Of a DNA stretch of 64,000 bases, positions 10,166 through 20,105 are shown in pieces. The DNA lies in contig OY759214.1 of assembly GCA_963662175.1 (NCBI GenBank), positions 97,178,115 through 97,242,114 on the forward strand, written 5' to 3'. Every line of letters starts with the position of its first letter. Position 1 is the stretch's first letter. A model generated the notes under the pieces. The model was given only the letters and a program-made list of their open reading frames with translations. It did not search any database and was not told the DNA's origin. The position numbers were made by a program, and so were the translations under genes. This stretch comes from Aradus depressus. Lineage: Eukaryota; Arthropoda; Insecta; Hemiptera; Aradidae.

Positions 10166-10560
10166 GTATTGTGATGTATAAAAATACACACATTCAAATT
10201 ATTAATATTATAAAAAATAATTATATTTGTTTGTATAAAAACAAAGAAGCAACTAAATGGGTGAATAATTATATAAAGCATTTGTTTTGGAAAGAGCCAA
10301 TGAATGGAAAACAAAAGGCGACCATCAGCTGTTCTAATTAGAGTGGACCCAGTAGATGTTGTGGAGGTCTGGTGAGAGCTAGGAGTAAGTTGTGTTTATG
10401 CTTAAGGTGTGGTGAACGGTAATGTATATTTTATATGCCCCAAGATAACTCTAAAAGAAGATGGCCTATATTTATTTGTTTATAAGATTTTTTTTTTTAA
10501 ATTAATTTAATGTTTTTTTTTTTCCAATCTTAGTTTTTATTTTTATAATGTAGATTTAAG
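10166..10560. other. Unassigned AT-rich stretch
   Basis: Nothing recognised apart from T-runs near 10488 and 10513, which may belong to the 3' tail of the next LINE. Confidence 0.35.
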
Positions 10561-10644
10561 AAAATAAACCCAAATATTTGTTCTCATATTCTATGCTATT
10601 AATTTTTCCTGTTGGCCCAGTAAGTTAATTTAAAAACCTTTGGA

Positions 10645-12243
10645 TTAGTTTTTTTGGGCCTCCGCAACAATCTTCCGCCATTCTACTCTATCCTCGGCCT
10701 CCCGTCTCCATCTTCTCACACCCATCGTTCTGAGGTCGTCCTCCACGTCCTCCAGCCAACGTAAGCGGGGTCTACCTCTTCTCCTTTGTCCTCCCGGGTG
10801 TCCTTCCAGTATCTTCCTCGGCAATCTGTCTGGCTCCATCCTCTGTAAATGTCCCAGCCATCGCAGCCACCCCTGCTTCACTAAGGTCACCAGGTCCGGG
10901 CTCTTGTACAGGTCCCTCAGCTCCCCATTGGTCCGTATCCTCCATCTATCCGCCTCTGGAGTAGGGCCGTATATCTTTCTCAATACCTTCCTCTCCCACG
11001 TATTAAGTAAGACTTCGTCCCTCCTAGTCAGGACCCAGGTTTCACTCGCATATGTGACGACCGGTCTCAGGACTGTTTTATAGATTGTTATTTTGGCGTC
11101 TCGGGACAAAGTCCTCGATCCGAGCACCTTCTGCAGTGACCGGTAGCATCTATTCCCGGCCGTTATCCTCGCTTTGATGTCTTCTTTAACGTCGCTCCTT
11201 TCCGTGATAACGGCCCCCAGGTACTTGAAGCTATCCACCCAGTCAAACCTGCAACCTCCAAGTACGAGTTCCTTCTCTTTTACTTCTTTCCTCGTAGTTC
11301 TCATGTACTTGGTTTTGCTCTCGTTGACAAGAAGACCAAGCTTCCTGGACTCCTCGTCACATTCCTGGAACGCCCCCGCCAATGCAGCTTTCGTTCGTCC
11401 GGTTATGACCACGTCGTCCGCATATGCGAGATGCTAACTGAGCCTGTTATATATAGTGCCATCTGGATTCGTACGGATGCCCCTAATAGCTTTCTCCAGT
11501 GTTATATTGAAGAGTAAGGGGGATAATGGGTCTCCCTGTCTCAGACCCTGCCTGACCTCAAAGCTTTCAGAGATCGCGTTCTGGACCTTGACCTTTCCAC
11601 AAGTGTGCGTCAACGTCATCCTTGCCAGCCTTATCAGTTTTGGGGGGAAGCCAAACCCATACATGTTTTGTAGGAGTTGTTCTCTATCTACACTGTCGTA
11701 GGCTTGCTTGTAGTCGATGAAGAGGTGGTGCAGGTCGACGTCATTTTTGTAGCATTTTTCCAGCATTGTCCTCAGCCTCGAAATATGGTCTATCGTCGAT
11801 CTTCCCTGCCTGAAACCACATTGGTATTCACCAACCACCTCTTCAGCCCGTCTCGTTAGCCTCTTCAGGAGGAGTATAGAGAATATCTTGTAGGTGGTGT
11901 CTAGAAGTGCGATCCCCCGGTAGTTTCCACAGTCCAACTTGTCTCCCTTCTTGTGGATCGGACTGATCAACGCGGTGGACCACTCCCTCGGCATTTCCTC
12001 TGTCATCCAGACGTCATACACGAGCCGGTACATCTCCCTCGTTATTTCGTCCCCTCCAAATTTGAGCAGCTCCGCTGGGATTCCGTCTTCTCCTGGCGTC
12101 TTATTATTTTTGAGGGATGCGAGAACTTCCGCTACTTCCTCCAACTCCGGCGGCTCCTGAACGTCTTCTTCTTTACGTTCACTTTCTTCAAAATTGCACG
12201 TCTTGAACTTTTGATATTTTTTGACGAGACAACGTCTTATCAC
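10645..12243 (-). pseudogene. LINE reverse transcriptase, truncated, one in-frame stop
   Basis: A single reading frame on the minus strand is interrupted by one TAG at 11434-11436. The first half (269 codons) carries RT motifs in order: NYRGIALLD at residues 107-115, GFRQGRST at 143-150, catalytic motif A FIDYKQAYD at 175-183 and motif B RQGLRQGDPLSPLLF at 231-245. The stop falls seven codons before motif C, AYADDVV, which is intact. The second half has the thumb and tail typical of the arthropod endonuclease-reverse transcriptase LINEs: FKYLGAVI, a YxSETW segment, WLGHLQRM and GRPRLRWLEDV. The N-terminal endonuclease is missing and the frame opens only at a TAA just before 12243, so the copy is 5'-truncated. 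One stop and otherwise clean coding indicate a young copy. The clade is probably RTE-like but not proven. Confidence 0.93.
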
Positions 12244-13000
12244 CCCATGTTAGAAAACTGCGTTACCTACATATGTTACTTCCGTATCGCGCATGCGCCG
12301 AGAGAGAGAGAGAGAGCATCCGCCACCTTGTGTTATCTCTTAACTAATCGAATTGTTAATTGAACTTCACAATTACATTATTGTCCTACATGATGTATAA
12401 ATGTGAAAATAGCATTGATTTAAATAAACGCTTCATAAAATTGTTCACCATTCTAAAACTATTTGATCTATAAATTTGAAAATAATATTTTTATCGAATA
12501 AACTCTTTATAAAAATTTTAAACCAAATTTTCATTTTTTGAAAACTATTATGCTTATGAATGTTTTCTTTCTATATTGTTTTTAAATTGTTTCAAGGTTC
12601 AAAAATGTTATTGAAATGATTTGTTATATTTGATTCTTGACACTTTCGCTATCTCGCAACGCAGACGTTGTCACGCTCATTTCGCCACGCATCGGAGTTG
12701 CACGCACCCGGTTTTTTTTAAAGCCCTTTTCGAAAACTACTTTAGAAATCAAAATTTAGTAAAAGATCAGTTACAAAATTTCTACAGGAAATGTGGTAAT
12801 TTTTGTTTATTTATTTTATTATTTGTTTAATTATTATTAATTATTAATTTTATATTTATTTATTTTAATTTCACATTAAAATTTCTTTATCACATTTCAT
12901 TAAAAAAAACTTTTAAAAGGAAAATTCCTTTCCAATTGACTGTAATTTTTACTTTATTATACTTATAGTATAAGGAAGTATTGTAATTGTGCAAAAATAG
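12244..13000. other. AT-rich spacer with (GA)n
   Basis: A (GA)n run lies at about 12300-12318. A GC-richer patch at 12645-12710 has no recognised identity. No gene was seen. Confidence 0.35.
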
Positions 13001-13007
13001 GGGATGA

Positions 13008-13106
13008 AGGGAGAAGGTTTTAGTTAGTGACGAATGGAGGAGGATTGTGACGGAGGTCCGGGTTCTTAAAGGACCGTAGCGCCGAAGGAAGAAAAAGAAG
13101 ATACAT
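13008..13106 (+). pseudogene. LINE ORF2 C-terminal tail
   Basis: A short open frame ends DEWRRIVTEVRVLKGP at a TAG (13077-13079) and is followed by an AAGAAGAAAAAGAAG tail. The WR(R/K)IV(T/A)EA-type ending matches the C-terminus of the LINE at 10645-12243, so this is a short 3' fragment of a related element on the opposite strand. Confidence 0.7.
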
Positions 13107-13189
13107 ATATTCTTCTGGAATTAGACAATATAAAAGTTAAACAATTTCTTTGTTTTTATTTATTTTATTAACTGTCCACTTTATCGACA

Positions 13190-13440
13190 TAGATTGCAGA
13201 AATATATTCGGATGTTGCAAATTGATAGATGTCGCCTTTATGGGATTGTGGATTCATGTGGATACATTCGTTACGTTGGCATTGGGGTTGAATTAAACAA
13301 AGCTCCCCCTCCACCCCCGCACAGACAACCCCTCTCCTCCTTTATAAGATAGAGAGGGGTGCGGATAGTATTATAAAAACGAAAGCCCTGCTTTGAAAAT
13401 AAAATCGGTGGGTCGACTAGATCTGGGAACACCGGCATGT
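13190..13440 (-). repeat. Family A fragment
   Basis: Reverse copy with GTGGATACATTCGTTACGTTGGCA and the adjoining pyrimidine-rich block. It is more diverged than most. Confidence 0.5.
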
Positions 13441-13777
13441 GAATAAAAGATGCACGTCCACCTTCTCACATTTTTTTATTTCTGTGCTTAAAATGTAAGA
13501 AACAAAGGTGAAGATCTTTACTTTTTCAGGGGCTTAAAAAATAAAGATCCATGAAAGGACTGAGCTACATGTTTTATTTACATCCTGCATCAATTATTTC
13601 TTATTTAAATGAAAGACAAATGTTGATGGTATAACACAAACTCTCGGCCACCACAGCCACAATCTTCGGGGAGGTTTTTCAGGATGGGAATGTGATGACA
13701 AAAATTAGGAAAATGAATTTTCATGAAAGTAACGTTTTGGGAATTTTGTAAAAAAAAGTCATAAGTCATTCATTTAC
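13441..13777. other. Putative intron downstream of the exon
   Basis: Non-repetitive AT-rich sequence; on the minus strand it follows the splice donor at 13777. No family was recognised. Confidence 0.4.
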
Positions 13778-13869
13778 CTTAACATTAGAGGGAATTTTCG
13801 GTTTGGGCGGGGGCTGGGGGGGCGGCGGGGGGCCCAAGCCCGCCTCCACGTCGTCATCTTTCACATCAT
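13778..13869 (-). CDS. Internal coding exon of an unidentified minus-strand gene
   Basis: On the minus strand a branch-point match CTAAC (13896-13892), a T-rich tract and TTTCAG precede position 13869. A donor AAG|GTAAATG follows position 13778. The 92-nt interval is open in one frame only: two bases complete a codon from the previous exon, then thirty codons end exactly at the donor. The product begins acidic (DVKDDDVEAG), has a proline-rich core (PPPPPQPPPKPK) and ends IPSNVK. The segment is far more GC-rich than its surroundings, with GCG, GGC, CCC and CCG codons, as expected for conserved coding DNA. A proline-rich linker of a signalling or scaffold protein is plausible, but I do not recognise the gene. 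No second exon was found in this window, so the neighbouring introns are probably long. Confidence 0.75.
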
Positions 13870-13896
13870 CTGAAACATAAAAATCACAATCGTTAG
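13870..13896 (-). promoter_or_regulatory. 3' splice site with branch-point match
   Basis: The minus strand reads CTAAC, then 18 bases rich in T, then CAG at the exon edge. The branch A at 13893 lies 23 bases from the acceptor G at 13870, a standard distance. Confidence 0.7.
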
Positions 13897-14031
13897 CATC
13901 AGAAAATCGAAAAAAAGAGAAAAAAAAATCAGAAAAATCAAAAACATTCCAATTAGGAAAAAAAAGAATACTGAGAAGTGATCAGATCATACAATGGAGG
14001 GTTATGTAGGCGAAAATCGCGTATAAAATAC

Positions 14032-14032
<1 letters not shown>

Positions 14033-14087
<55 letters not shown>

Positions 14088-14089
14088 TA
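14033..14089. repeat. (TA)n microsatellite, left flank of the LTR element
   Basis: An almost pure TA repeat into which the LTR element inserted. The matching right half is at 21282-21322. Confidence 0.95.
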
Positions 14090-15266
14090 ATAACCATTTC
14101 TCTCCCTGTGTGTGAGTGCAAATCACGTAATTAATAAAATAAATAAAATTGAGATCGAAAAATTATTAAATTGAAAATTATTTAAATCGCGACTTTAATT
14201 AAACAATGCCTGAATAGCTGAAAGCACTCCCACGGGAAGAACGGTTACAAGATCCTAACGGTTAGTTGACATCAGTAATTAACAATAATTAATTACTGTT
14301 GTCAACCAGAAGAAGCATGAGTGGGGGGGGAAATGAAATGAATCAAACCTATAACTTTAACATATTTATTTTAATGAGAACATATTTACAAAACAACAAT
14401 TGACTATATATAATTTGGCCGTGTGTCTGAAGGACTGAATTATAACTTAATTACGAGGTACCTCGATACGATATCCATGGCGAATGACGGCGTGATCACC
14501 CTTTCTGGACTTCCCGTAGAAATCGTCTATTCACATAGTCCCTGAAGATCTGCGTAGTTTCGAGGGCACACCAGAAGTTACACCCCCACTGACTTTGCAC
14601 CGTCCAAGATCAAAGTGTGTCTCTACGACTAATTCACATATTCAAACTGATATTACTTATAGAAAAGATACGTGGTGATCACCCAAGACATGAACGAAGA
14701 AAACTCAATTGACATATTTAAACTCAACTGTACAATATAAAAAGAACGTGGTGACCAGCCAAGACATGAACGAAGAAAGTACTTTCACATACTGAAACTA
14801 GGCTTTACAAAGAGAGGAACGTGGTGATCCACCAAGATATGAACGAAGAATGAGTAAAACGGGGAGTGGCTTCCGATATCTGACCGTGGTAGGGGACAGT
14901 TCTCCAGGCTTGATTGGTCGTCGGACTCCGCCCATTTTATTTCCAGCCAATCGCATATTACCAATTACCATCTGCCTCTAGTTGTGTGAAAACCTGGAGT
15001 AAGAAAAAAAACCTTTACTGCTTATTCCTTATACACCGGATGTAGACAATTATCTTGGCTTCCTTTCCATTGTGTCTCTATTATTCTTTATTTTCGCTCC
15101 CAGCGATCGCGATTCTCTCGCAGGCATCATTGGTTCCGAGCATTCTCTTCCAAATGCAATTCTCGTTTATTCAACACCACACAACCCATACTTTGCTCCT
15201 AGCGATCGCGATCCTCTCATAGACATCGCCAGTTCTGAGCATTATCTATAGGGTAGACATGCTACA
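14090..15266 (-). repeat. 3' LTR
   Basis: Starts on the minus strand with TGTAGCATGTCTACCC and ends with GGTTAT. Near its minus-strand start are two related blocks with AGCGATCGCGAT about 110 bp apart. In the middle, three related blocks with ACGTGGTGA(T/C)C and CAAGA(C/T)ATGAACGAAGAA start at 14670, 14746 and 14819. These internal repeats are candidate promoter or enhancer modules. LTR ends are defined by loss of similarity beyond them. Confidence 0.93.
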
Positions 15267-15270
15267 ATAT

Positions 15271-15284
15271 CCCCCGTTCCCGTT
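15271..15284 (-). promoter_or_regulatory. Polypurine tract candidate
   Basis: The minus strand reads AACGGGAACGGGGG, directly followed by ATAT and the 3' LTR start. Purine-rich apart from two C residues, it sits where plus-strand DNA synthesis of an LTR element begins. Confidence 0.7.
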
Positions 15285-17046
15285 AAAATAAAATATGTCG
15301 GCTAAATGACCATTGGAAGTCACATATTTTATTAGTTTCACTTAACACTTGCTCGTTCACTGAGCATATACACTTAACCAAATACTCAGGTATCGACCTC
15401 ATTATCATGCGTGACCAAAACATGATTTTAAATTTCCTTTCGAATCGGCATGGCTTGCCTATGCATGCGTGACCAAAGCATGATTTTACTTTACGCTGTA
15501 CTTCTTGGAGTTAACCCTCTCCATTGGCAAATAACGATGATTCTATTTCTAGCATACATTCACTGACTAGTTAAAACATCCAAAAAGGCCCCACGCCTCG
15601 ACAATGTTTCAACTGAATTCCCATATACCTAATCCGCTTCAACAAAAATTTGGGTTGACCAAACCCTAACCATATGCCTCCTTAGGCCTTCGACAGGTAT
15701 TTACCTTCTGCCGGAACGACGACGAAATATAAAATAGAAAAATAAGCCCACTCAAATCCCATCTCAGTTTCATAAATATATGTAAATTCCGGCATCCGCA
15801 TTAATCAAGTAGCGAAACCCTTTCTTCAGTTCAACAGTCAGTTCATGGCATAAAAAAATAATTAAACAAACTCCCGCCCCTTTAAATGGATTCTACAAGC
15901 ATCAATGGAGTGGCCCCTTCTCCGTGTGTACGATAATTAAATATTCAATTCTGGGTATCCCCTCCAGTTTATAATATATCTCCCCCTCCAGTCATGTATG
16001 CTTCGGCTCCTTGCCTTAGGATTTCTTAAATAAAATAACAAAATTGACATTTGACCTACCGTGGTCGACACTGCATCATAATAAGTAAGGTCCATACCTG
16101 AATATATGTTACAAATATATTTACAAGGCTCTCATTGGGTTAACATAGCCCATCATGGTCACTAGATAAAATATGGGTCAATGTGACATTTTCAATAGAT
16201 ACACACGGTCGGATACTAATACAAATATTATTTAAAATACAAAACAAAACAGACAAATACAATTGAAAGTACATTTACCATACGTGACTACCTACAAATG
16301 TGTGTGCCATCGCCTCGCTGTCAGCCTAGTCATATCTGCTTTACTAATCAAACTCAAATACGTAGGAAATTCCTATGGATGACCAGTCCATATGCCGTCT
16401 GCCCCGTCCTACAATTATGTCAATTTAAAAATGAAGCCACAAACCTATCTTACCTTAATTATCCTAACAGTACTAATATATAAAAAAAAATTACTAACAC
16501 TATTTAAAAAAATATCCTATCACTAAATATAAACAAAAAAATAAAACTAACTTAATATCTAGAATTTAAAAAAAACTAACCCTAACTTATTATCTAAAAT
16601 TACTATTTACAACCTGGCGATTCACTTTGGAATCTTTGAGCTCGACTAAGGGGGGTATGCTCGATGTTAAGCCCCAGGGGAGTGCCAGAATGTCCCCGTC
16701 TGCCTTATCCTATTTACAAAAAAAATAACTAAATAATAAATCCCGTGTCCCCAATAAATGTGTATGTGTGATTCTTTGTGTGTTGTTGTATAATGAGGTG
16801 TTGGCCGTTAGTGTAAAATAATAAATAATTCCCAAATAATAAAGAATAATGTCTGTTTTATGTGTGTGTGACTTTGTCTACCTGTTCCTGGGATAGCTGG
16901 GGATGGACACCCATAGAGACGTCACAAATCTCTTCCCTGACTCTAGGGCCGCGATCTCGTCTGCAATAATCGCCCCCCTAACTCGGCTGAAGTAAGATCG
17001 TTAATCTCAAAGAGAGCCCTAGCGCTTCTCTAGCCTGCTTGTAAAT
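15285..17046 (-). other. Non-coding 3' segment of the LTR element
   Basis: Between the ORF2 stop and the polypurine tract there is no minus-strand frame of useful length and no envelope-like features such as signal peptide plus membrane anchor. It may be a long 3' UTR or decayed sequence of a former third ORF. Confidence 0.5.
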
Positions 17047-18057
17047 TTATCCGCTAATATACGGCTTCTGTAAGATCGTATAAAAGATTCCTCCTTCCGC
17101 TATGTCGCTGCCGAGATGTCCTAAAATAAAAATTTGAGGACTTTCCTTGTCTAAAATCTGATAAGGTCCTTCCCAGAATAGTAATAGTAATATTTCCCTC
17201 TTACCGGTGGATATCCGCAGAGATTGTACTAACACCTGATCGCCAATTTCTAACGTAGTCTGTTGGTGTCGTACCTCAAAGTTTCGTTTCTGTCTTTCGG
17301 CCTGTTTTTCTGTAAATTTGTAAGTCTGTTGTTGTAGTCCCGAAATGTCAGTTATCCTATTGTCTTTGATGAAGTTCACCTGCGGATGTTCTTCACAAGT
17401 GGAGTTGCCATTAGTCGGGTAGCGGATTATGTGGTCATTGTCTGTCGATATGTCTGTTACTTCTTCCTCGTTTCTAAGTAGGTCAGAAAACTCCTGCATC
17501 AGAGATGATATTCTGACGTCGTCTAGGGAAGTTATGTTTTCGTCATTGCCTGTCGGTTTGTCTGTGATTTCGTCCTCTTTTATACTTGATGAATTTACGT
17601 GATCTGGGGCAGTCATAGTATTGTCGGGGTATGTTTGTTTGTCGATGGGCTCTTCCTGCTTAGCAGTGATTGGTAAGGATGTCTTTGCTATTGATTCTAC
17701 GTTAACTGGTGATCTGATATCAAAAAATTTGTACTCGTAACCTAATCCTTGAAGTGGTCTTCTCGTGCTGATAAAAACTGGTTCTAAGCGTCCATTGCCG
17801 TATTTTCCTAAACCGCTACCTTCTCGGTACCCTTGAAGCTTCATCAATGTCAGTCCGTTGTTACTGTCTGTCTTTAACTTTACAGGAGTGGGACATCTAT
17901 TGTCAACGTTAGTATGTAGGTCAATGTCCCCTGTCAATCTCGTCATCATCTCTGTACCAAGCAAACTGCGTATGTCCCCCTTGAATTTAAATTTACCTCC
18001 CCCCATAGTTTTAAGTTTGTTCATCCCACTCCTGCTACTTAGTTTTTTATCAAGTGG
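17047..18057 (-). CDS. ORF2: G-patch and RT-entry linker joined to integrase C-terminal (GPY/F) tail
   Basis: Open from 18057 (after a TGA) to a TAA at 17047-17049, overlapping the end of gag in the -1 frame. Its first ATG is at 18024, but expression as a gag fusion is more likely. Counting from that ATG, residues 60-98 form a G-patch: LQGYREGSGLGKYGNGRLEP and then LQGLGY. G-patches bind RNA and occur next to betaretroviral proteases. Residues 172-205 (SLMQEFSDLLRNEEEVTDIS...) resemble the linker that enters the RT domain in Ty3 elements. Residues 227-300 match the integrase tail, with an AERQKRNFEVRH helix, GDQVLV and the GPY/F motif FWEGPYQI at 283-290. RT catalytic motifs, RNase H and the integrase DDE core are missing between about 205 and 225. 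The frame stays open across the join. The rest is Asp/Glu/Thr-rich. Confidence 0.82.
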   Translation of the reverse strand, partial: PLDKKLSSRSGMNKLKTMGGGKFKFKGDIRSLLGTEMMTRLTGDIDLHTNVDNRCPTPVKLKTDSNNGLTLMKLQGYREGSGLGKYGNGRLEPVFISTRRPLQGLGYEYKFFDIRSPVNVESIAKTSLPITAKQEEPIDKQTYPDNTMTAPDHVNSSSIKEDEITDKPTGNDENITSLDDVRISSLMQEFSDLLRNEEEVTDISTDNDHIIRYPTNGNSTCEEHPQVNFIKDNRITDISGLQQQTYKFTEKQAERQKRNFEVRHQQTTLEIGDQVLVQSLRISTGKREILLLLFWEGPYQILDKESPQIFILGHLGSDIAEGGIFYTILQKPYISG

Positions 18058-19655
18058 TCAACAATTGGTTTCAGGTTGTTAGCCAACTCTCCAAGGGATT
18101 GCTTTATTTCTTTCATGTCTGTATTGACATTGTTGTCGGTCACTACCTCCATGTTTCTTACGTTAGGTTTCGACTGGTTATCCCTATAATTAGGTGGTCG
18201 ATTATAATTCTGATTTGAGTCATAGTAATTACGTGGCCGATCGTAATTTGGATTTGACTCGCGGGAAGGGCCTCGGCTAAATTGATTCCCTCTCTCTTGA
18301 TTGTAGTGAGAGGTTCCCCGTGCATTCCCAGAATTGTAACGAGGTAGGTCTTGTTTGGGAAAGTTATTGTTTTTCGGAAGACTATCTGGTCGGTACTGTC
18401 TTTCCCCGCCTTTCCAAGAACTATCCTTTAATTTACAATCACGTCTAATTATGTTAGTACCTATCCTAATTATTTGCTCATGTAGTCTCTCAATAGAGAT
18501 TATTCCCTGGATCCTAACTGAATTTTCGACCGTCTCTCCATAATGTTTGCTTAATAGTTCACATACGTAGCCTTCCGGAATTTTATATGTACTATCCTGG
18601 AGTCGTGACACTAATTTTGAAAAATGTTCGCTGGGTGTTTTATCCATATGATCGGCATAGCCTTGGGTATCAAGTTCCCTACGGACTATAACGTCATATT
18701 TCTCCCCGCAGAACCTATCTTTGAACGCATTGACGAATTCATCAAAAGAGCGGATACTTCCTGACTTTACAAGGAACCAATCCAGACCCTCGCCCTTTAA
18801 ATGTGACTTTATAAATTCGTTCAGATTATAAAATTCTCCAATGTGACTATATGCAATTTCTAAATTTGATATGAAATGGTTGGGTAAATCCAACACATTG
18901 TTACGGAACGTTACCTTGTTACGTTCGTAATTTTTTATATACGTATTTCGGAAAGTGACGTTACTAGGCTGTTCGCGAGCAAAGGTCTGACCTGTATACC
19001 AATCTTTATGTTCTTCAGGGATGGTGAACGTCACTTGGTCATTATGTTTTGGGGTTGAGACCTGATTTTGACCCGAAACAGTATCTATTCTCTTCGAGAT
19101 ATTGGCGAATCTCTTCTCACAATCGGTACGAAAAAGATTTTGGTTCGAATTTATTTCCTCGACCTCCTTATCTAAACGTTGTGTTTCTGACATGATCCTA
19201 CCTGTCATTTCATGATCTAAACGTTGTGTTTCTGACATGATCCTACCTGTCATTTCATGATAACAGACATCTACCATGTCCCTAACTTCAGAAACATGTT
19301 TGTCATATTTCCCTTCTAAATTATCCTGTCTAGTTCTCAATTCTCCGGACTCAGATCGTAGAGTGCCCATATCGCGATTAATGGATTCGATATTATTTGC
19401 CATTGCCGAAATTTGTTCCTTTATCTCCGAAGTCTGCTGTCCTATCTGTTCCTGCATGGCCTTTCCCTGTTGTCCTAGTCCCGAAATCTGTTCCTGCATG
19501 GCCTTTCCCTGCTGTCCTATCTGTTCCTGCATGGCCTTAAATATCGCCTCTAGGTCAAATTTAGGATTTTCTACCGGGGACTCCGGGGGCGTACGGATAG
19601 TTTTCCTAGACCGTGTCTGTATCGGCTCTAAGTCCGACTTCTCTTTCCCTTCCAT
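18039..19655 (-). CDS. gag: Gag polyprotein of the LTR element
   Basis: A 538-residue intact frame, ATG at 19655 and TAA at 18039-18041. Residues about 35-195 are predicted coiled coil, with three GKAMQEQI-type repeats (about 39-73) and a perfect tandem duplication of HEMTGRIMSETQRLD (133-147 and 148-162) that matches a 45-bp DNA duplication. Residues about 255-400 look like a Ty3-type capsid: FIKSHLKGEGLDWF, then FDEFVNAFKDRF and a long helical stretch. Residues 410-500 are Arg/Asn/Tyr/Pro-rich and basic, with no CCHC zinc knuckle, so RNA binding must rely on this disordered region. Gag would form the particle that packages element RNA in the cytoplasm. The extended N-terminal coiled coil and missing knuckle are unusual. 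The start is the first ATG of the frame and leaves a 430-base leader. Confidence 0.88.
   Translation of the reverse strand: MEGKEKSDLEPIQTRSRKTIRTPPESPVENPKFDLEAIFKAMQEQIGQQGKAMQEQISGLGQQGKAMQEQIGQQTSEIKEQISAMANNIESINRDMGTLRSESGELRTRQDNLEGKYDKHVSEVRDMVDVCYHEMTGRIMSETQRLDHEMTGRIMSETQRLDKEVEEINSNQNLFRTDCEKRFANISKRIDTVSGQNQVSTPKHNDQVTFTIPEEHKDWYTGQTFAREQPSNVTFRNTYIKNYERNKVTFRNNVLDLPNHFISNLEIAYSHIGEFYNLNEFIKSHLKGEGLDWFLVKSGSIRSFDEFVNAFKDRFCGEKYDVIVRRELDTQGYADHMDKTPSEHFSKLVSRLQDSTYKIPEGYVCELLSKHYGETVENSVRIQGIISIERLHEQIIRIGTNIIRRDCKLKDSSWKGGERQYRPDSLPKNNNFPKQDLPRYNSGNARGTSHYNQERGNQFSRGPSRESNPNYDRPRNYYDSNQNYNRPPNYRDNQSKPNVRNMEVVTDNNVNTDMKEIKQSLGELANNLKPIVDHLIKN
18042..18048 (-). promoter_or_regulatory. 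Predicted -1 ribosomal frameshift heptamer A AAA AAC
   Basis: On the minus strand the last gag codons read ATA AAA AAC TAA, so A AAA AAC sits in the correct register (X XXY YYZ) directly before the gag stop. Slipping back one base gives AAA AAA CTA AGT AGC and enters the ORF2 frame, which is open there. No strong stimulatory pseudoknot was identified by eye. The heptamer is one of the classical retroviral slip sites. Confidence 0.8.
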
Positions 19656-20084
19656 TCTGGTAAGAAATATATATCAAAACAATTAAATGAATTATACGGG
19701 AGGTCTGGTGCTAACCTAATTTCTATGGTGACCTGTCAGATGGCATCACAATACCACAATAGTTATAATATGTAAAATAAATGCCTACTAAATCTACATA
19801 AGAAAAAAAAAAAAATCAAAAACAAAAAAAAATAAAATTATTTCAATAAATGATGTCATTCATTGTCCCTACCCTCACCCATCCTTCTTCAGTTTTGATT
19901 ATAAATACCGACTTTAAGTGAAAATATAACATTGTGGCCTAATAGGCTGGAATCTACGTTAAAAAGCAAAAAAAAAATTTTTTTTTTTTTTTTTTTTAAA
20001 ATTAAAAAAATTAATTAATTAATAAGGGACCGATTAGTGGGGTTCATTAATTATACTAATTGGCATAATTAATAAACAAATCAA
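19656..20084 (-). other. Leader of the LTR element
   Basis: AT-rich, with an A-run/T-run block near 19975-20000. It lies between primer site and gag ATG, where a packaging signal would be expected. None can be named from sequence alone. Confidence 0.5.
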
Positions 20085-20102
20085 GTCCCTGTTCGGGCGC
20101 CA
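20085..20102 (-). promoter_or_regulatory. Primer binding site for tRNA-Lys
   Basis: The minus strand reads TGGCGCCCGAACAGGGAC, complementary to the 3' end of tRNA-Lys(UUU); the match continues for three more bases to 20082. It lies three bases (AAT) from the LTR edge. Confidence 0.93.
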
Positions 20103-20105
20103 ATT

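Noticed and set aside
11174..12363. Several plus-strand frames across the RT pseudogene
   Set aside because: Antisense shadows of the LINE coding sequence; no motifs of their own.
19276..19686. Plus-strand Cys-rich 136-codon frame
   Set aside because: Antisense of the gag coiled-coil repeats; the CC and Cys-Met-Ala pattern is the complement of QEQIGQQGKAM.
20082..20102. Lentivirus-like primer site, suggesting a retrovirus
   Set aside because: The sequence is fixed by the host tRNA-Lys 3' end, used by many Ty3-type elements. There is no envelope gene and gag is not retroviral in type.
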